NCBI GenBank assembly: GCA_949290785.1
Contig: CASETE010000003.1
Coordinates: forward strand, 1-56,407
Source: an uncultured Pseudomonadota bacterium
Lineage (GTDB): Bacteria; Pseudomonadota; Alphaproteobacteria; Rs-D84
DNA: 56,407 nucleotides
Direction: 5' to 3'
The notes beneath the pieces are model-generated. The model had not been told where the DNA came from. It was given only the letters and a program-made list of their open reading frames with translations, and searched no databases. The translations under genes and the position numbers were made by a program. Below, piece after piece: positions 43,322 through 52,565 of this stretch (position 1 is its first letter; each line of letters opens with the position of its first letter).

Positions 43322-43528
43322 CTATTTTTTTATCGCCCAAAACAAAGCCCATAACCAACCTATGCCAGTCCAGCCGAAAACCCAACTGGCAAGACGTATT
43401 AATAACATATCGTATTTAGATTTTTTGGTTTGACGCGCTAACCACGCGGGTGCCAAAATAATCGCGACAACAATTGTAATTGCGGCAATATATTTTAAAA
43501 CCATTAAAAAATCAAACGATATATTCAT
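43322..43528 (-). CDS. Superinfection-immunity-like membrane protein
   Basis: This 68-residue protein has two membrane segments. The first is residues about 10-30 (IAAITIVVAIILAPAWLA). The second ends in the family hallmark GWTGIGWLWALFWAIKK. This matches the Imm_superinfect family (PF14373), named after phage T4 Imm but widespread in bacterial genomes, where the role is mostly unproven. It lies between eno and a convergent small gene. A GGGCGGG/CCCGCCC inverted repeat at 43542-43560 upstream has no U tract, so it is not a clear terminator. Confidence 0.8.
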   Translation of the reverse strand: MNISFDFLMVLKYIAAITIVVAIILAPAWLARQTKKSKYDMLLIRLASWVFGWTGIGWLWALFWAIKK

Positions 43529-43568
43529 TTTTGTTTTGTTAGGGCGGGGGTGACCCGCCCTTGGTGTG

Positions 43569-44885
<1,317 letters not shown>

Positions 44886-44948
44886 TTATATTAGACGATT
44901 TGTGTCATAATATAAACATAAAAACGATTGGAAGAAAATAAAAATAAT

Positions 44949-47900
44949 ATGAAAAAATTAATATCTTTTATATTGACTATGGTGCCTGTGTCGTTGTATG
45001 CGGCGCCTATTTATCCGGATAACAATAACGGTTCTGTTATCGGGTCGGGTGGTTTGTCGGTTACAAATATGTACATTGGTCTGACCATACCAGAAGATCC
45101 GTTGGATAATACTTTTTATGCAGGACCTGATATTAATCCGACGGGTTTTACCATAAAGTCTGATGGTGCAGTTGATGTATCGGATACTTTACAAATAGCG
45201 CAAAATTATTCGTTGGCGTTGACCACGGATACCGTGCCGTCTGTTAATATGAGTTTCGGGGCGATATCTGCAGGGGGAATGTTGACGATTGATAATGCGG
45301 ATGCTTTTAATGTTACAAATTCTTTAATTGCTGGTGCAGGTTTGTCGGTAAATGCAAATACAATGACAACAGGCGCCGTTAACATAGGCGGGGGTAATAC
45401 TAATATAACACTGACCGGTGCGTTAAGTACGGACGGCTTTGTAAATTCTGGTGCGGGTGATGTTACGATTATTGCATCAGAAATGACGTCGGATGGCACT
45501 GTGCAGAATAACGGTGGTGACTTTATCGTTGAACTGGGGGGCGATTTAACAGTAAATCAAGGGACCGGGTCTGAACAGGACGTTGGAAGTCTTGAAAATT
45601 CTGGTACCTCGTTGATTATTCGCCGTCAAACAGGTGCAACTGGTGTTGATATAAATGTCGCTGGTACTGTCAAGAACGATTCTAATAACGGTTCTATAAT
45701 AATAAACGCTGACAGTTTAACTGTTAATGGCGGTGATTCAGTAACTGGTGCTTCTTTTGTTAATGCAGGCGATTTAGATGTCTTAATTACCGGTACTACG
45801 ACATTAGAACACGGCTTTAATTTAAATAATATGGCCGCAGAAAATACTTTTAAATTAATAACGGGAAATTTAGTTTTTGGCGAAGGAACGTCTGCAGACG
45901 CTTTGTTGCAAATTTCAGTTAATCGCCTGAATAATTTTTATCTGGAGGTAAATCAAAGCACCTTGGCCTTGACCCAGGTTTTAAATGGTTCGGGTAATCA
46001 GAATGCGACGATGCAGTTGCTGGGGCAATCGGTTACGGCGGATTCTGTTACTAATAACGGTAAATTATTGGAAATTACAGCCCTGCAGTCTAACGGTTCT
46101 ATAACGGTTAACGGTAATGTAACAAATACAGTCGGTGATTTAGAAATGAATGCCAGCAATGTTGCTGTCAGTGGTGATTTGATTAATTCGGGTGGAATAA
46201 CAACACTGCAAAGTGTTGATACCAGTGATAGTTTGAATCCTGTTGGAAATCTTGTCGTTAACGTAAACGGCGATGTGACGGGGGGCGTTCAGTTCATCGG
46301 ATTGAAAGAAATGACAATTGGCGAAAACTTCATATTTGATAATAACAGTTTAATTAATGCTGATATTTTGCCGTACGGTACGTCTGGTGGTAATAATTCT
46401 GCGCGCAATTATTGGTCTTCTGTCAGTTTGAATGATGACGGTACGTTGGGACAGATTACAAATGCACCAGGTGGTCAGGCATTAATTACTGTTGGGGGGA
46501 CGTTTGTTTCAAATGTGTCGGGATTCGGAGCGCCTTCGGATAATAACCCGCTACAAAACGGTCAAATCGGTATTGATTTGTTCAGCATTGTTGATCAAGG
46601 TACTGCCATTTGGTTGGTAGATGCCAGTGAAGGCATTCAAGAACTTGCTGATAAAATACGTAATTTAAACGTTAATTTCTGTAACGCAGACGGCAGTATT
46701 TGCTTCAACTACTTGGAAGCATATAATTCATATAATGGTGCAGATGAAGATTTGCCGGTATACCTGTCTATACGCGATACAGATAATGATGGCGTCGCAG
46801 ACGGCGTTTATATCGTCTTTGACCCACGGTTTGGCGGACCGGTAGAAGTATTTAAAATACAACCCATTGTTGCAAAAACGTCGGGTCACACGGACGGCGA
46901 ATACGTTTCTGCAGGGGCATTAGATAACCTTGTCGCAGGACAGTTGGCGAATAAGAATTTCTGGTATTCTACACCAATAGAAGCGATACCATATATATTC
47001 GGTGGTACTAATTTGGCGACTATGTCAAACGAGTTGTATAACCGTATGGAAAACTATCAGAATACATTAGATGGTACGTCTTTGTCGCGCTTCAGTCGCT
47101 TGTTCCAAGCACGCGAACTGGAAAACGTCGCGGGTAGTATCGCATTGAACGAACATCTAAATGCACGTGATTTTGAACATTATGCGTTTGACGAGTTCAT
47201 TTGGAATCGTAATCGGAATTTGAAAAAGGCTTGGTTAGATATTGATTTCGGTATGGTTAGACAAGACGGATCTGACGATGTGAATATAAAAGGGAATCGG
47301 TTTAAAGCCTTTGGTGGTTTTGATTGGCAAGAATCTGAAACGATGATTGTTGGGTTGGCCGGTCGTATCTCTAATATGTCTGGTGACAGTACAGATAGTT
47401 TTGATTTAAGTTACGGTTCGGTAAGTGCAAATGGTCGCGTTGACATCAATGTAGATGATATCAATATCGGTGTCGGTGGATATATGATGAAGATTTTGGG
47501 TGAAAAAACGCGGTTATATGGAAACGCTTTCTTAGATATGCACTTGTTTGACATTACACGTACGCAGAATTATGTTTCTACGATTGATGGTGATGGTACG
47601 TCGTTTAGCTTAATTAGTGAATGGGGCTTATTACATGATTGGTTAAATCAATATATTGTCGGTAATATGTACGCTCGCGTTGGGTATAATTTCGGCTTTT
47701 CAGGAACAGAACAATCGGCCGGTCAAGAATATATGGATTTGCAATCTGACGGATACTTTATTTTAACGCCTGGATATTCAGTGATTGCACAAAAACGTAT
47801 ATATCCGTCTGCTTGGATGCAGATAAGGCCTTATGCGTCTGTCGGCGTGGAATATGATGTATTGGGTATGCCCGATTTTATGGAATATAAATTTGCCTTG

Positions 47901-48074
47901 GCGCATGAGTATACAAAATATGATATAGATATTAATCCTTTGTGGGCAAATATGGGGGCAGGTATAGAAGTCTTGGCTGCCAATGGTATGCAAGTTGGAT
48001 TAGGTTATAAATATCAATACAACGATATGATTCAAATTCATAATATAAAATTATCTGGTTCTTATAGATTTTAA
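44949..48074 (+). CDS. Autotransporter (type Va) surface protein
   Basis: This 1041-residue protein starts at the ATG at 44949, giving a clean signal peptide ending LYAAP (about residue 18). A frame extending to 44928 is not needed. The passenger from about 20-560 is rich in Gly, Asn, Thr and Val with short strands, typical of a beta-helix stalk. The autotransporter barrel spans about 750-1041, with alternating strands and the C-terminal LSGSYRF with terminal Phe. A linker with FSRLFQARELENVAGSIALN precedes the barrel. The passenger has no visible protease or lipase motif, so an adhesin or surface-layer role is likely. Confidence 0.88.
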   Translation: MKKLISFILTMVPVSLYAAPIYPDNNNGSVIGSGGLSVTNMYIGLTIPEDPLDNTFYAGPDINPTGFTIKSDGAVDVSDTLQIAQNYSLALTTDTVPSVNMSFGAISAGGMLTIDNADAFNVTNSLIAGAGLSVNANTMTTGAVNIGGGNTNITLTGALSTDGFVNSGAGDVTIIASEMTSDGTVQNNGGDFIVELGGDLTVNQGTGSEQDVGSLENSGTSLIIRRQTGATGVDINVAGTVKNDSNNGSIIINADSLTVNGGDSVTGASFVNAGDLDVLITGTTTLEHGFNLNNMAAENTFKLITGNLVFGEGTSADALLQISVNRLNNFYLEVNQSTLALTQVLNGSGNQNATMQLLGQSVTADSVTNNGKLLEITALQSNGSITVNGNVTNTVGDLEMNASNVAVSGDLINSGGITTLQSVDTSDSLNPVGNLVVNVNGDVTGGVQFIGLKEMTIGENFIFDNNSLINADILPYGTSGGNNSARNYWSSVSLNDDGTLGQITNAPGGQALITVGGTFVSNVSGFGAPSDNNPLQNGQIGIDLFSIVDQGTAIWLVDASEGIQELADKIRNLNVNFCNADGSICFNYLEAYNSYNGADEDLPVYLSIRDTDNDGVADGVYIVFDPRFGGPVEVFKIQPIVAKTSGHTDGEYVSAGALDNLVAGQLANKNFWYSTPIEAIPYIFGGTNLATMSNELYNRMENYQNTLDGTSLSRFSRLFQARELENVAGSIALNEHLNARDFEHYAFDEFIWNRNRNLKKAWLDIDFGMVRQDGSDDVNIKGNRFKAFGGFDWQESETMIVGLAGRISNMSGDSTDSFDLSYGSVSANGRVDINVDDINIGVGGYMMKILGEKTRLYGNAFLDMHLFDITRTQNYVSTIDGDGTSFSLISEWGLLHDWLNQYIVGNMYARVGYNFGFSGTEQSAGQEYMDLQSDGYFILTPGYSVIAQKRIYPSAWMQIRPYASVGVEYDVLGMPDFMEYKFALAHEYTKYDIDINPLWANMGAGIEVLAANGMQVGLGYKYQYNDMIQIHNIKLSGSYRF

Positions 48075-48080
48075 GATTAT

Positions 48081-48107
48081 ATAAAACCCCGTTGCAAAAC
48101 GGGGTTA
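48081..48107 (-). terminator. Terminator of ssb, possibly also stops the autotransporter gene
   Basis: AACCCCGTT/AACGGGGTT around GCAA (48085-48106); TTTT follows on the minus strand. Confidence 0.75.
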
Positions 48108-48127
48108 ATAAAAGCAACGTTTTTATT

Positions 48128-48589
48128 TTAAAAAGGTATATCGTCACCGATATCTGATACTGATATTTCTTCGCGTGGTTGCGTCGCCGTTGGACCAGAG
48201 CCAAAGTCACCGCCCGTTGATCCGTTATCTAAAGACTTTGCGCCGCTTAGAATGACCATTTGTCCGGCGAATGGGTTTAATACGACTTCGGTAGTGTAAA
48301 CATCAACGCCTTGCTGGTTTTGCCATTTGCGCGTCCGCAAAGCCCCCTCTATGTATAGTTTTGTGCCTTTTTGCAACATACGTTCGGCAACATCAACCAG
48401 ATTAGGATTAAAAATAACAACGCGATGCCATTCGGTTTGTTCTTTTTGTTCGCCAGACTGTCTGTCGCGCCAACGGTCAGATGTCGCCAACGAAAAACTT
48501 GCAACTTTTTGTCCGCTTTGCATTGTACGAATTTGTGGGTCTTGTCCAACATTGCCAACAAGTATTACTTTATTTATGCTGCCTGCCAT
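48128..48589 (-). CDS. ssb: Single-stranded DNA-binding protein
   Basis: This 153-residue protein coats single-stranded DNA in replication and repair. The OB-fold spans about 1-110 (MAGSINKVILVGNVGQDPQI; KVASFSLATSDRW; LYIEGALRTRKWQ). A linker and the acidic tip DIGDDIPF follow, which recruit partner proteins. The length and tip are as expected. An AAAGGAT ribosome binding site lies before the ATG. It is divergent from rho. Confidence 0.97.
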   Translation of the reverse strand: MAGSINKVILVGNVGQDPQIRTMQSGQKVASFSLATSDRWRDRQSGEQKEQTEWHRVVIFNPNLVDVAERMLQKGTKLYIEGALRTRKWQNQQGVDVYTTEVVLNPFAGQMVILSGAKSLDNGSTGGDFGSGPTATQPREEISVSDIGDDIPF

Positions 48590-48781
48590 GATTTATATCC
48601 TTTGGTTTATCTTTAATACAATTTGAGCAATAAAAGCGAAACATTGCAAGAAAAAACATACGCTGAAAAAGCGTAAAATAAACCAAACTTGACTTTTGGA
48701 CAAAAAAAATATATAATAAAGTGGTCTATAAATAAGGGGGGGCGAATTCCTCGTTTCCTATTTCCACAAAAGGATTTTTGA

Positions 48782-50050
48782 ATGCATATAAATGAATTAA
48801 AGGCTAAATCGCCGCAACAGTTGTTAAAAATGGCAGAAGATATGGGCATTGAAAACCCATCGCAATTAAACGTACAACAACTGCGTTTTGCTGTTATGCG
48901 CGTTTTTGCGGCAGATAAAAAGATAACTTTGATTGGTGACGGGGTGCTGGAACGTATGCAGGATGGTTTTGGGTTCTTGCGCGCACCAGAAAGTAATTAT
49001 CTGGCTGGCCCCGACGATTTGTACGTTTCACCAAACTTGATTAAAAAGTATGGTTTAAAGACTGGTGATTACATAGAAGGGCAAATTCAGGCGCCGCAAA
49101 ATGAATCTGAACGTTATTTTGCATTGGAAACTATTGAGCGCGTAAACGGCGGTGACCCAGAAAAATTGAAACATCGTGTGTCGTTTGATGATATGACGCC
49201 TTTATATCCAGATGAAATGCTGAAAATGGAGGTGGAAGACGATAAAGATAAAGGGCGCAGTCTGTCTGCACGTGTAATTGACCTGATTTCACCAACAGGT
49301 AAGGGGCAACGCAGTTTGATAGTTGCGCCACCGCGTACTGGTAAGACAGTTATGCTACAAAACATTGCGCACTCAATTGCAACGAATTATCCAAAAGTAA
49401 AATTAATAGTGTTGTTAATTGATGAAAGACCAGAAGAAGTGACAGATATGCAACGTAGCGTCAAAGGCGAAGTCATATCTTCAACATTTGATGAACCTGC
49501 GGCACGGCATATTCAAGTCGCGGAAATGGTTATTGAAAAAGCAAAAAGATTGGTAGAAGCAGGGCAAGACGTCGTCATCTTATTGGATTCCATTACGCGT
49601 TTAGGACGTGCTTATAATACTGTCGTCCCAAGCAGCGGTAAAGTTTTAACTGGCGGTGTTGACGCGTATGCATTGCAAAGACCAAAGCGTTTCTTTGGCG
49701 CTGCGCGTAACATAGAAGGCGGCGGTTCGCTCACGATTATCGCAACTGCTTTGGTTGACACGGGTTCAAAGATGGACGAAGTAATTTTTGAAGAATTTAA
49801 GGGAACTGGAAACAGCGAAATTATTTTGGATAGAAAATTGTCTGATAAACGCGTTTATCCTGCAATTGATATAACAAAATCCGGAACGCGTAAAGAAGAT
49901 TTGCTGGTTGGGAAAGATACGTTGTCCAAGATGTACGTTTTGCGTCGTATAATTAATCCTATGGGAACGTTAGAGGCGATGGAGTTCTTGTTGGATAAAT
50001 TACGTTTAACAAAGACAAATGCAGATTTCTTTAGTTCTATGAATCAGTAA
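48782..50050 (+). CDS. rho: Transcription termination factor Rho
   Basis: This 422-residue hexameric RNA helicase stops transcription. The N-terminal helix bundle and RNA-binding domain span about 1-125 ([27 protein letters not shown]). The ATPase domain has Walker A PPRTGKT near residue 183, Walker [18 protein letters not shown], the Q-loop [20 protein letters not shown] and the R-loop (KGTGNSEI). It lacks the large Arg/Asn-rich insert of some other lineages. An AAAGG ribosome binding site precedes the ATG. A strong terminator follows. Confidence 0.97.
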   Translation: MHINELKAKSPQQLLKMAEDMGIENPSQLNVQQLRFAVMRVFAADKKITLIGDGVLERMQDGFGFLRAPESNYLAGPDDLYVSPNLIKKYGLKTGDYIEGQIQAPQNESERYFALETIERVNGGDPEKLKHRVSFDDMTPLYPDEMLKMEVEDDKDKGRSLSARVIDLISPTGKGQRSLIVAPPRTGKTVMLQNIAHSIATNYPKVKLIVLLIDERPEEVTDMQRSVKGEVISSTFDEPAARHIQVAEMVIEKAKRLVEAGQDVVILLDSITRLGRAYNTVVPSSGKVLTGGVDAYALQRPKRFFGAARNIEGGGSLTIIATALVDTGSKMDEVIFEEFKGTGNSEIILDRKLSDKRVYPAIDITKSGTRKEDLLVGKDTLSKMYVLRRIINPMGTLEAMEFLLDKLRLTKTNADFFSSMNQ

Positions 50051-50067
50051 TTATTGTTTTTGATATC

Positions 50068-50093
50068 AGGGCCCCGCCAAGGGGCCTTTTTTA
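50068..50093 (+). terminator. Terminator after rho
   Basis: GGCCCC/GGGGCC around GCCAA (50070-50086) followed by TTTTTT. Confidence 0.9.
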
Positions 50094-50107
50094 ATAATGG
50101 GATTGAT

Positions 50108-50332
50108 ATGCGGGTTTATATTGCGATGATTTTTATCGCTTTTATTTTATGTGCTTATTGGGCCGGTGGCAGAATAGCAAAACAAAAATGTATAAATGAA
50201 TATGTGTCTTTGGCATCTGAAAGGAAAAATATAAATATAAAAAAATTGGGAGATATAAATGCAAAAGTTCTTACTACTGATACCGCTGATATTCGTCGTA
50301 TCCTGCGCGAGAAGTACTCAATTTCAGAATGA
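50108..50332 (+). CDS. Inner-membrane spanin-like protein (Rz-like)
   Basis: The 74-residue protein has an N-terminal membrane segment (VYIAMIFIAFILCAYWAG) and a helical remainder (KQKCINEYVSLASERKN; TADIRRILREKYSI). The short anchor followed by a helix and an RRxLREK-type end resembles small phage Rz proteins, which span the periplasm with a lipoprotein partner to break the outer membrane at lysis. The second gene starts inside it in another frame, as in Rz/Rz1. No endolysin or holin is seen nearby, so this may be a relic, a domesticated pair, or an unrelated membrane protein. The ATG at 50108 was chosen as the first with a plausible anchor. Confidence 0.55.
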   Translation: MRVYIAMIFIAFILCAYWAGGRIAKQKCINEYVSLASERKNINIKKLGDINAKVLTTDTADIRRILREKYSISE

Positions 50333-50456
50333 ATCGGAATGTGCGCCGTGTTTGATTATCTACGGTCATTCAAAAGACTGGGATAACATTAGCGATGATT
50401 TGGCGCGTAATATTTACAGACATAATAAAATATGTGAAGAATACGTAACAGACTAA
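50259..50456 (+). CDS. Outer-membrane spanin-like lipoprotein (Rz1-like), overlapping frame
   Basis: The 65-residue protein has a lipoprotein signal (lipobox VVSC, residues 13-16). The mature part of about 50 residues has five Cys (including the lipid Cys) and a helix (SDDLARNIYRHNKICEEYV). GGGAG lies seven bases before the ATG, inside the upstream gene, so it is likely translated. The start lies 74 bases before the end of the upstream gene, in a different frame. Overlapping Rz/Rz1-type genes are a phage lysis hallmark. It ends four bases from the convergent gene at 50461. Confidence 0.55.
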   Translation: MQKFLLLIPLIFVVSCARSTQFQNESECAPCLIIYGHSKDWDNISDDLARNIYRHNKICEEYVTD

Positions 50457-50460
50457 TGTA

Positions 50461-51477
50461 TCATTTTTTATATGCTTCAACTATGCTTTCGGCGGCGTTT
50501 TTGATTCTTTTCAAAGAATTTTCATAAGTGGCGCAATCGCGTGAAATTTCTGAGCGATATGCATCGCGCATATTTGTGGCCATGTATGAACAGCCGCGTA
50601 AATGTTGTACACAATAAGAATGACCTGTTACGAATGCTTGTTGACCGCGAACTCTACTTTCTGTGCTTGACCAGTCTATGTCCAAGGCTTCGTCTAAGTT
50701 TACCCACGAATTATCGCCGGTATATTTCCCGATCATTTCCATCCAGTACTCATTCATTTCTTCTTCTGTCCAGTTGTTTGTGCCCTTTAGGGTCAGAATT
50801 TCTTTTATCAGTCGGTCTATTTCCGGTTGGTATGTTGCATCAATTTGCGCTAATTTAGAGCTACAATAGCAGCGGTTATATGCTGCGTCTTCACGTTCAC
50901 AATAATCGTTCATACAGTCAATATAATCCGCCATGCAACGCGCCGAAGAAATGCTGACGGTCCCGTTGTCATATAAAGTGGTTGCATTGGTTGCCCTTTG
51001 GTTTTGGACGGACATATCGCCGCGACTTGCGCGCGAAGCGGCGGGCTGAACGTTTGTTGTGGTTGTGCCTGAACGCGCCACTACGCGTCTGTTAGTATTT
51101 TGTGTATTTATGTTTCTTGTAGATGTTGCGACGCGTGCGGTATTCGCTGTATTACCAGATTGAACGCCGGTGGTGGTGGCGGCCCGGGCGGTTGCATTAT
51201 TGTTTGTTGCGCTGCGCGCAGTAACTGTTCTTGGTACGACATTACGAGCGGTATTTCCTGTGGATTTTGTTCTTGTTAATACGTTTATTTGCGCGTTAGA
51301 AGCCGAAGGGGTTGTACCCGGGTTTAATTGTGTGCGCATGGTATTGTTCATATATGGGTATAAGTTGTTATAAGAATTAGCACTCATATAATTAGACGGA
51401 GAAGTTGCGGCTAGCGCGAATTTTCCGATTAGAATCAAAGTAGATAAGATGGCAAAAATTTTCAACTTTCCTAACAT
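50461..51477 (-). CDS. Secreted Cys-module protein, short paralog of the 18486-21680 protein
   Basis: The 338-residue protein starts at the ATG at 51477 (MLGKLKIFAILSTLILIG, signal peptide ending at ALA); a frame extending to 51540 lies in upstream AT-rich sequence. A Thr/Ala/Arg/Asn-rich low-complexity region of about 130 residues follows. Then comes the Cys module C-x-A-D-x-I-x-CMNDYC-x-x-E-D-x-x-x-x-RCYCSS and a second block with CVQHLRGC ... SRDC. These correspond to residues about 208-390 of the 1064-residue protein. It lacks that protein's C-terminal half. Periplasmic or surface, function unknown. It is divergent from tRNA-Pro. Confidence 0.7.
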   Translation of the reverse strand: MLGKLKIFAILSTLILIGKFALAATSPSNYMSANSYNNLYPYMNNTMRTQLNPGTTPSASNAQINVLTRTKSTGNTARNVVPRTVTARSATNNNATARAATTTGVQSGNTANTARVATSTRNINTQNTNRRVVARSGTTTTNVQPAASRASRGDMSVQNQRATNATTLYDNGTVSISSARCMADYIDCMNDYCEREDAAYNRCYCSSKLAQIDATYQPEIDRLIKEILTLKGTNNWTEEEMNEYWMEMIGKYTGDNSWVNLDEALDIDWSSTESRVRGQQAFVTGHSYCVQHLRGCSYMATNMRDAYRSEISRDCATYENSLKRIKNAAESIVEAYKK

Positions 51478-51573
51478 ATTTTGTATTGTAAAAATTTTGT
51501 TAAATTTACACAAGTACAAAATTAACATAAAAATTTGCATTTAAGAAAAAAGTTGTTATAATGAGGGTCGTTT

Positions 51574-51650
51574 CGGGGTGTAGCTCAGTCTGGTAGAGTG
51601 CTTGCTTTGGGAGCAAGATGTCGAAGGTTCGAATCCTTTCGCCCCGACCA
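51574..51650 (+). tRNA. tRNA-Pro (anticodon TGG)
   Basis: A 77-nt tRNA with acceptor CGGGGTG/CGCCCCG and encoded CCA. The anticodon stem CTTGC/GCAAG encloses TTTGGGA, anticodon TGG. C1-G72 is typical of proline tRNAs. The acquired island begins downstream, so its 3' end may mark an integration site. Confidence 0.96.
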
Positions 51651-51690
51651 GAAAATTCAAACCGTCGCATTTGCGGCGGTTTTAATTTTC
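51651..51690 (+). terminator. Terminator of tRNA-Pro
   Basis: AACCGTCGC/GCGGCGGTT around four bases (51660-51681), extended by GAAAATT/AATTTTC flanks, then T-rich. Confidence 0.8.
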
Positions 51691-51977
51691 TGTTTGGAAC
51701 GTGCATATTCAAACGACAAACCGCCGTTTGTCGGTGTTCGAATCTTTCACTCGATTTATCGTCAAAAGACGATAAATCTGCGTGTATCCTCGTATTTATG
51801 CGAACTGCGCTGGGCTTGTTCTTATATACTCGGATTCGCCCCGATTAAAATATGCTGGCAACGCCGAAAATGCGGGATTTTATATTCAAAAATGCACGGT
51901 ATGTGATTTTCATAACGCCAAATCCGCCCAAATTTCAGATATGACATACACTGGCAAATTTAGGACAGTCAATAGTC
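51691..51977. other. Non-coding stretch at the island boundary with two hairpins
   Basis: About 290 bases with no convincing gene. It contains CGACAAA/TTTGTCG (51714-51733) and a perfect 11-bp stem GATTTATCGTC/GACGATAAATC with AAAA loop (51753-51778), neither with a U tract. TTCGCCCCGA, identical to part of the tRNA-Pro 3' end, recurs near 51836. Short frames here have no ribosome binding site and look random. Confidence 0.5.
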
Positions 51978-52005
51978 TTGAAAATATTATAAAAATACCT
52001 ATATA
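51978..52005 (+). promoter_or_regulatory. Island promoter 1
   Basis: TTGAAA (51978-51983) and TATATA (52000-52005), 16 bp apart. The block TTGAAAAT ... AAAAATACCTATATA is almost the same as at 52512-52540 before the CBASS operon. Confidence 0.6.
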
Positions 52006-52031
52006 AGACTTGAAAAAAATTGGAGAAAAAA

Positions 52032-52337
52032 ATGTTTAAATTTACAAAGAAAGGCGATTTTAAAAATATAGAAAAAAATATTATTGGTGCGGTAATACAA
52101 CAAATAACACAAAACCCGTCAGCAATAGAAAAGCAACTTAACGAAAAAGTTAAAGAGTTATTGGTTGATTATCATGATGAAATTGAAATCAAACCCGAAG
52201 TTATAGTAAGAGTAGGGGAGGCAAAATGTTCTGGAGACTATAAACAAATTAATGCAAGTGTAAATATTGAAGTTTTGAATGGGGATGAGGCGTACAAAAA
52301 TCGTGTTATAGAATTTGTTAAATCCCGTTTGAAATAG
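52032..52337 (+). CDS. Unknown 101-residue island protein with a CBASS-matched promoter
   Basis: The ATG at 52032 has GGAG six bases upstream. A TTG at 52020 was not used. The protein begins with Lys/Phe-rich residues, has a helix (IIGAVIQQITQNPSAIEKQL) and a second part with strand-like DEIEIKPEVIVRVGEA and INASVNIEVLNGDEAYKNR. It is cytoplasmic by appearance and matches no family I know. Its promoter nearly duplicates that of the CBASS operon 175 bases downstream, so joint expression is likely. An AAATCCC/GGGATTT inverted repeat (52322-52343) spans its stop codon. Confidence 0.6.
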   Translation: MFKFTKKGDFKNIEKNIIGAVIQQITQNPSAIEKQLNEKVKELLVDYHDEIEIKPEVIVRVGEAKCSGDYKQINASVNIEVLNGDEAYKNRVIEFVKSRLK

Positions 52338-52344
52338 GGATTTT

Positions 52345-52445
52345 GTAAAAATATTTTTCCTGCTCGTAGAAGTCTTTTTGTTTTTTCTGAGATAAGGAAT
52401 ATTTGTATGATTGTGTAGTTCTCCTTTCAGGGAACTATTGTTTGT
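52345..52445 (-). pseudogene. Decayed 3' end of a serine recombinase gene
   Basis: On the minus strand one frame reads LKGELHNHTNI. After a frame change the next reads KDFYEQEKYFYK. The intact recombinase at 55332 ends ALNGELHNHTNI ... ENFAEQEKAFYC. DNA identity is visible (TATGATTGTG; TTTTCCTGCTCG at 52356-52367). Only about 100 bases survive, with a deletion and frameshift, so it cannot be functional. Copies of this 3' end therefore flank the CBASS operon. Confidence 0.75.
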
Positions 52446-52511
52446 TGTGGGTAATATTGGCATTTAGATAGCAATGTTATGCAACGCCTGTTTCCCCGGG
52501 GTTAAAGGGGG

Positions 52512-52540
52512 TTGAAAATGTTGCAAAAAATACCTATATA
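52512..52540 (+). promoter_or_regulatory. CBASS operon promoter (island promoter 2)
   Basis: TTGAAA (52512-52517) and TATATA (52535-52540), 17 bp apart. AAGAAAGGAAAAG before the ATG at 52566 provides the ribosome binding site. Confidence 0.65.
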
Positions 52541-52565
52541 GCAGGGAAATAAAGAAAGGAAAAGT

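Noticed and set aside
43542..43560. Terminator after eno
   Set aside because: GGGCGGG/CCCGCCC pairs well but no T tract follows on either strand.
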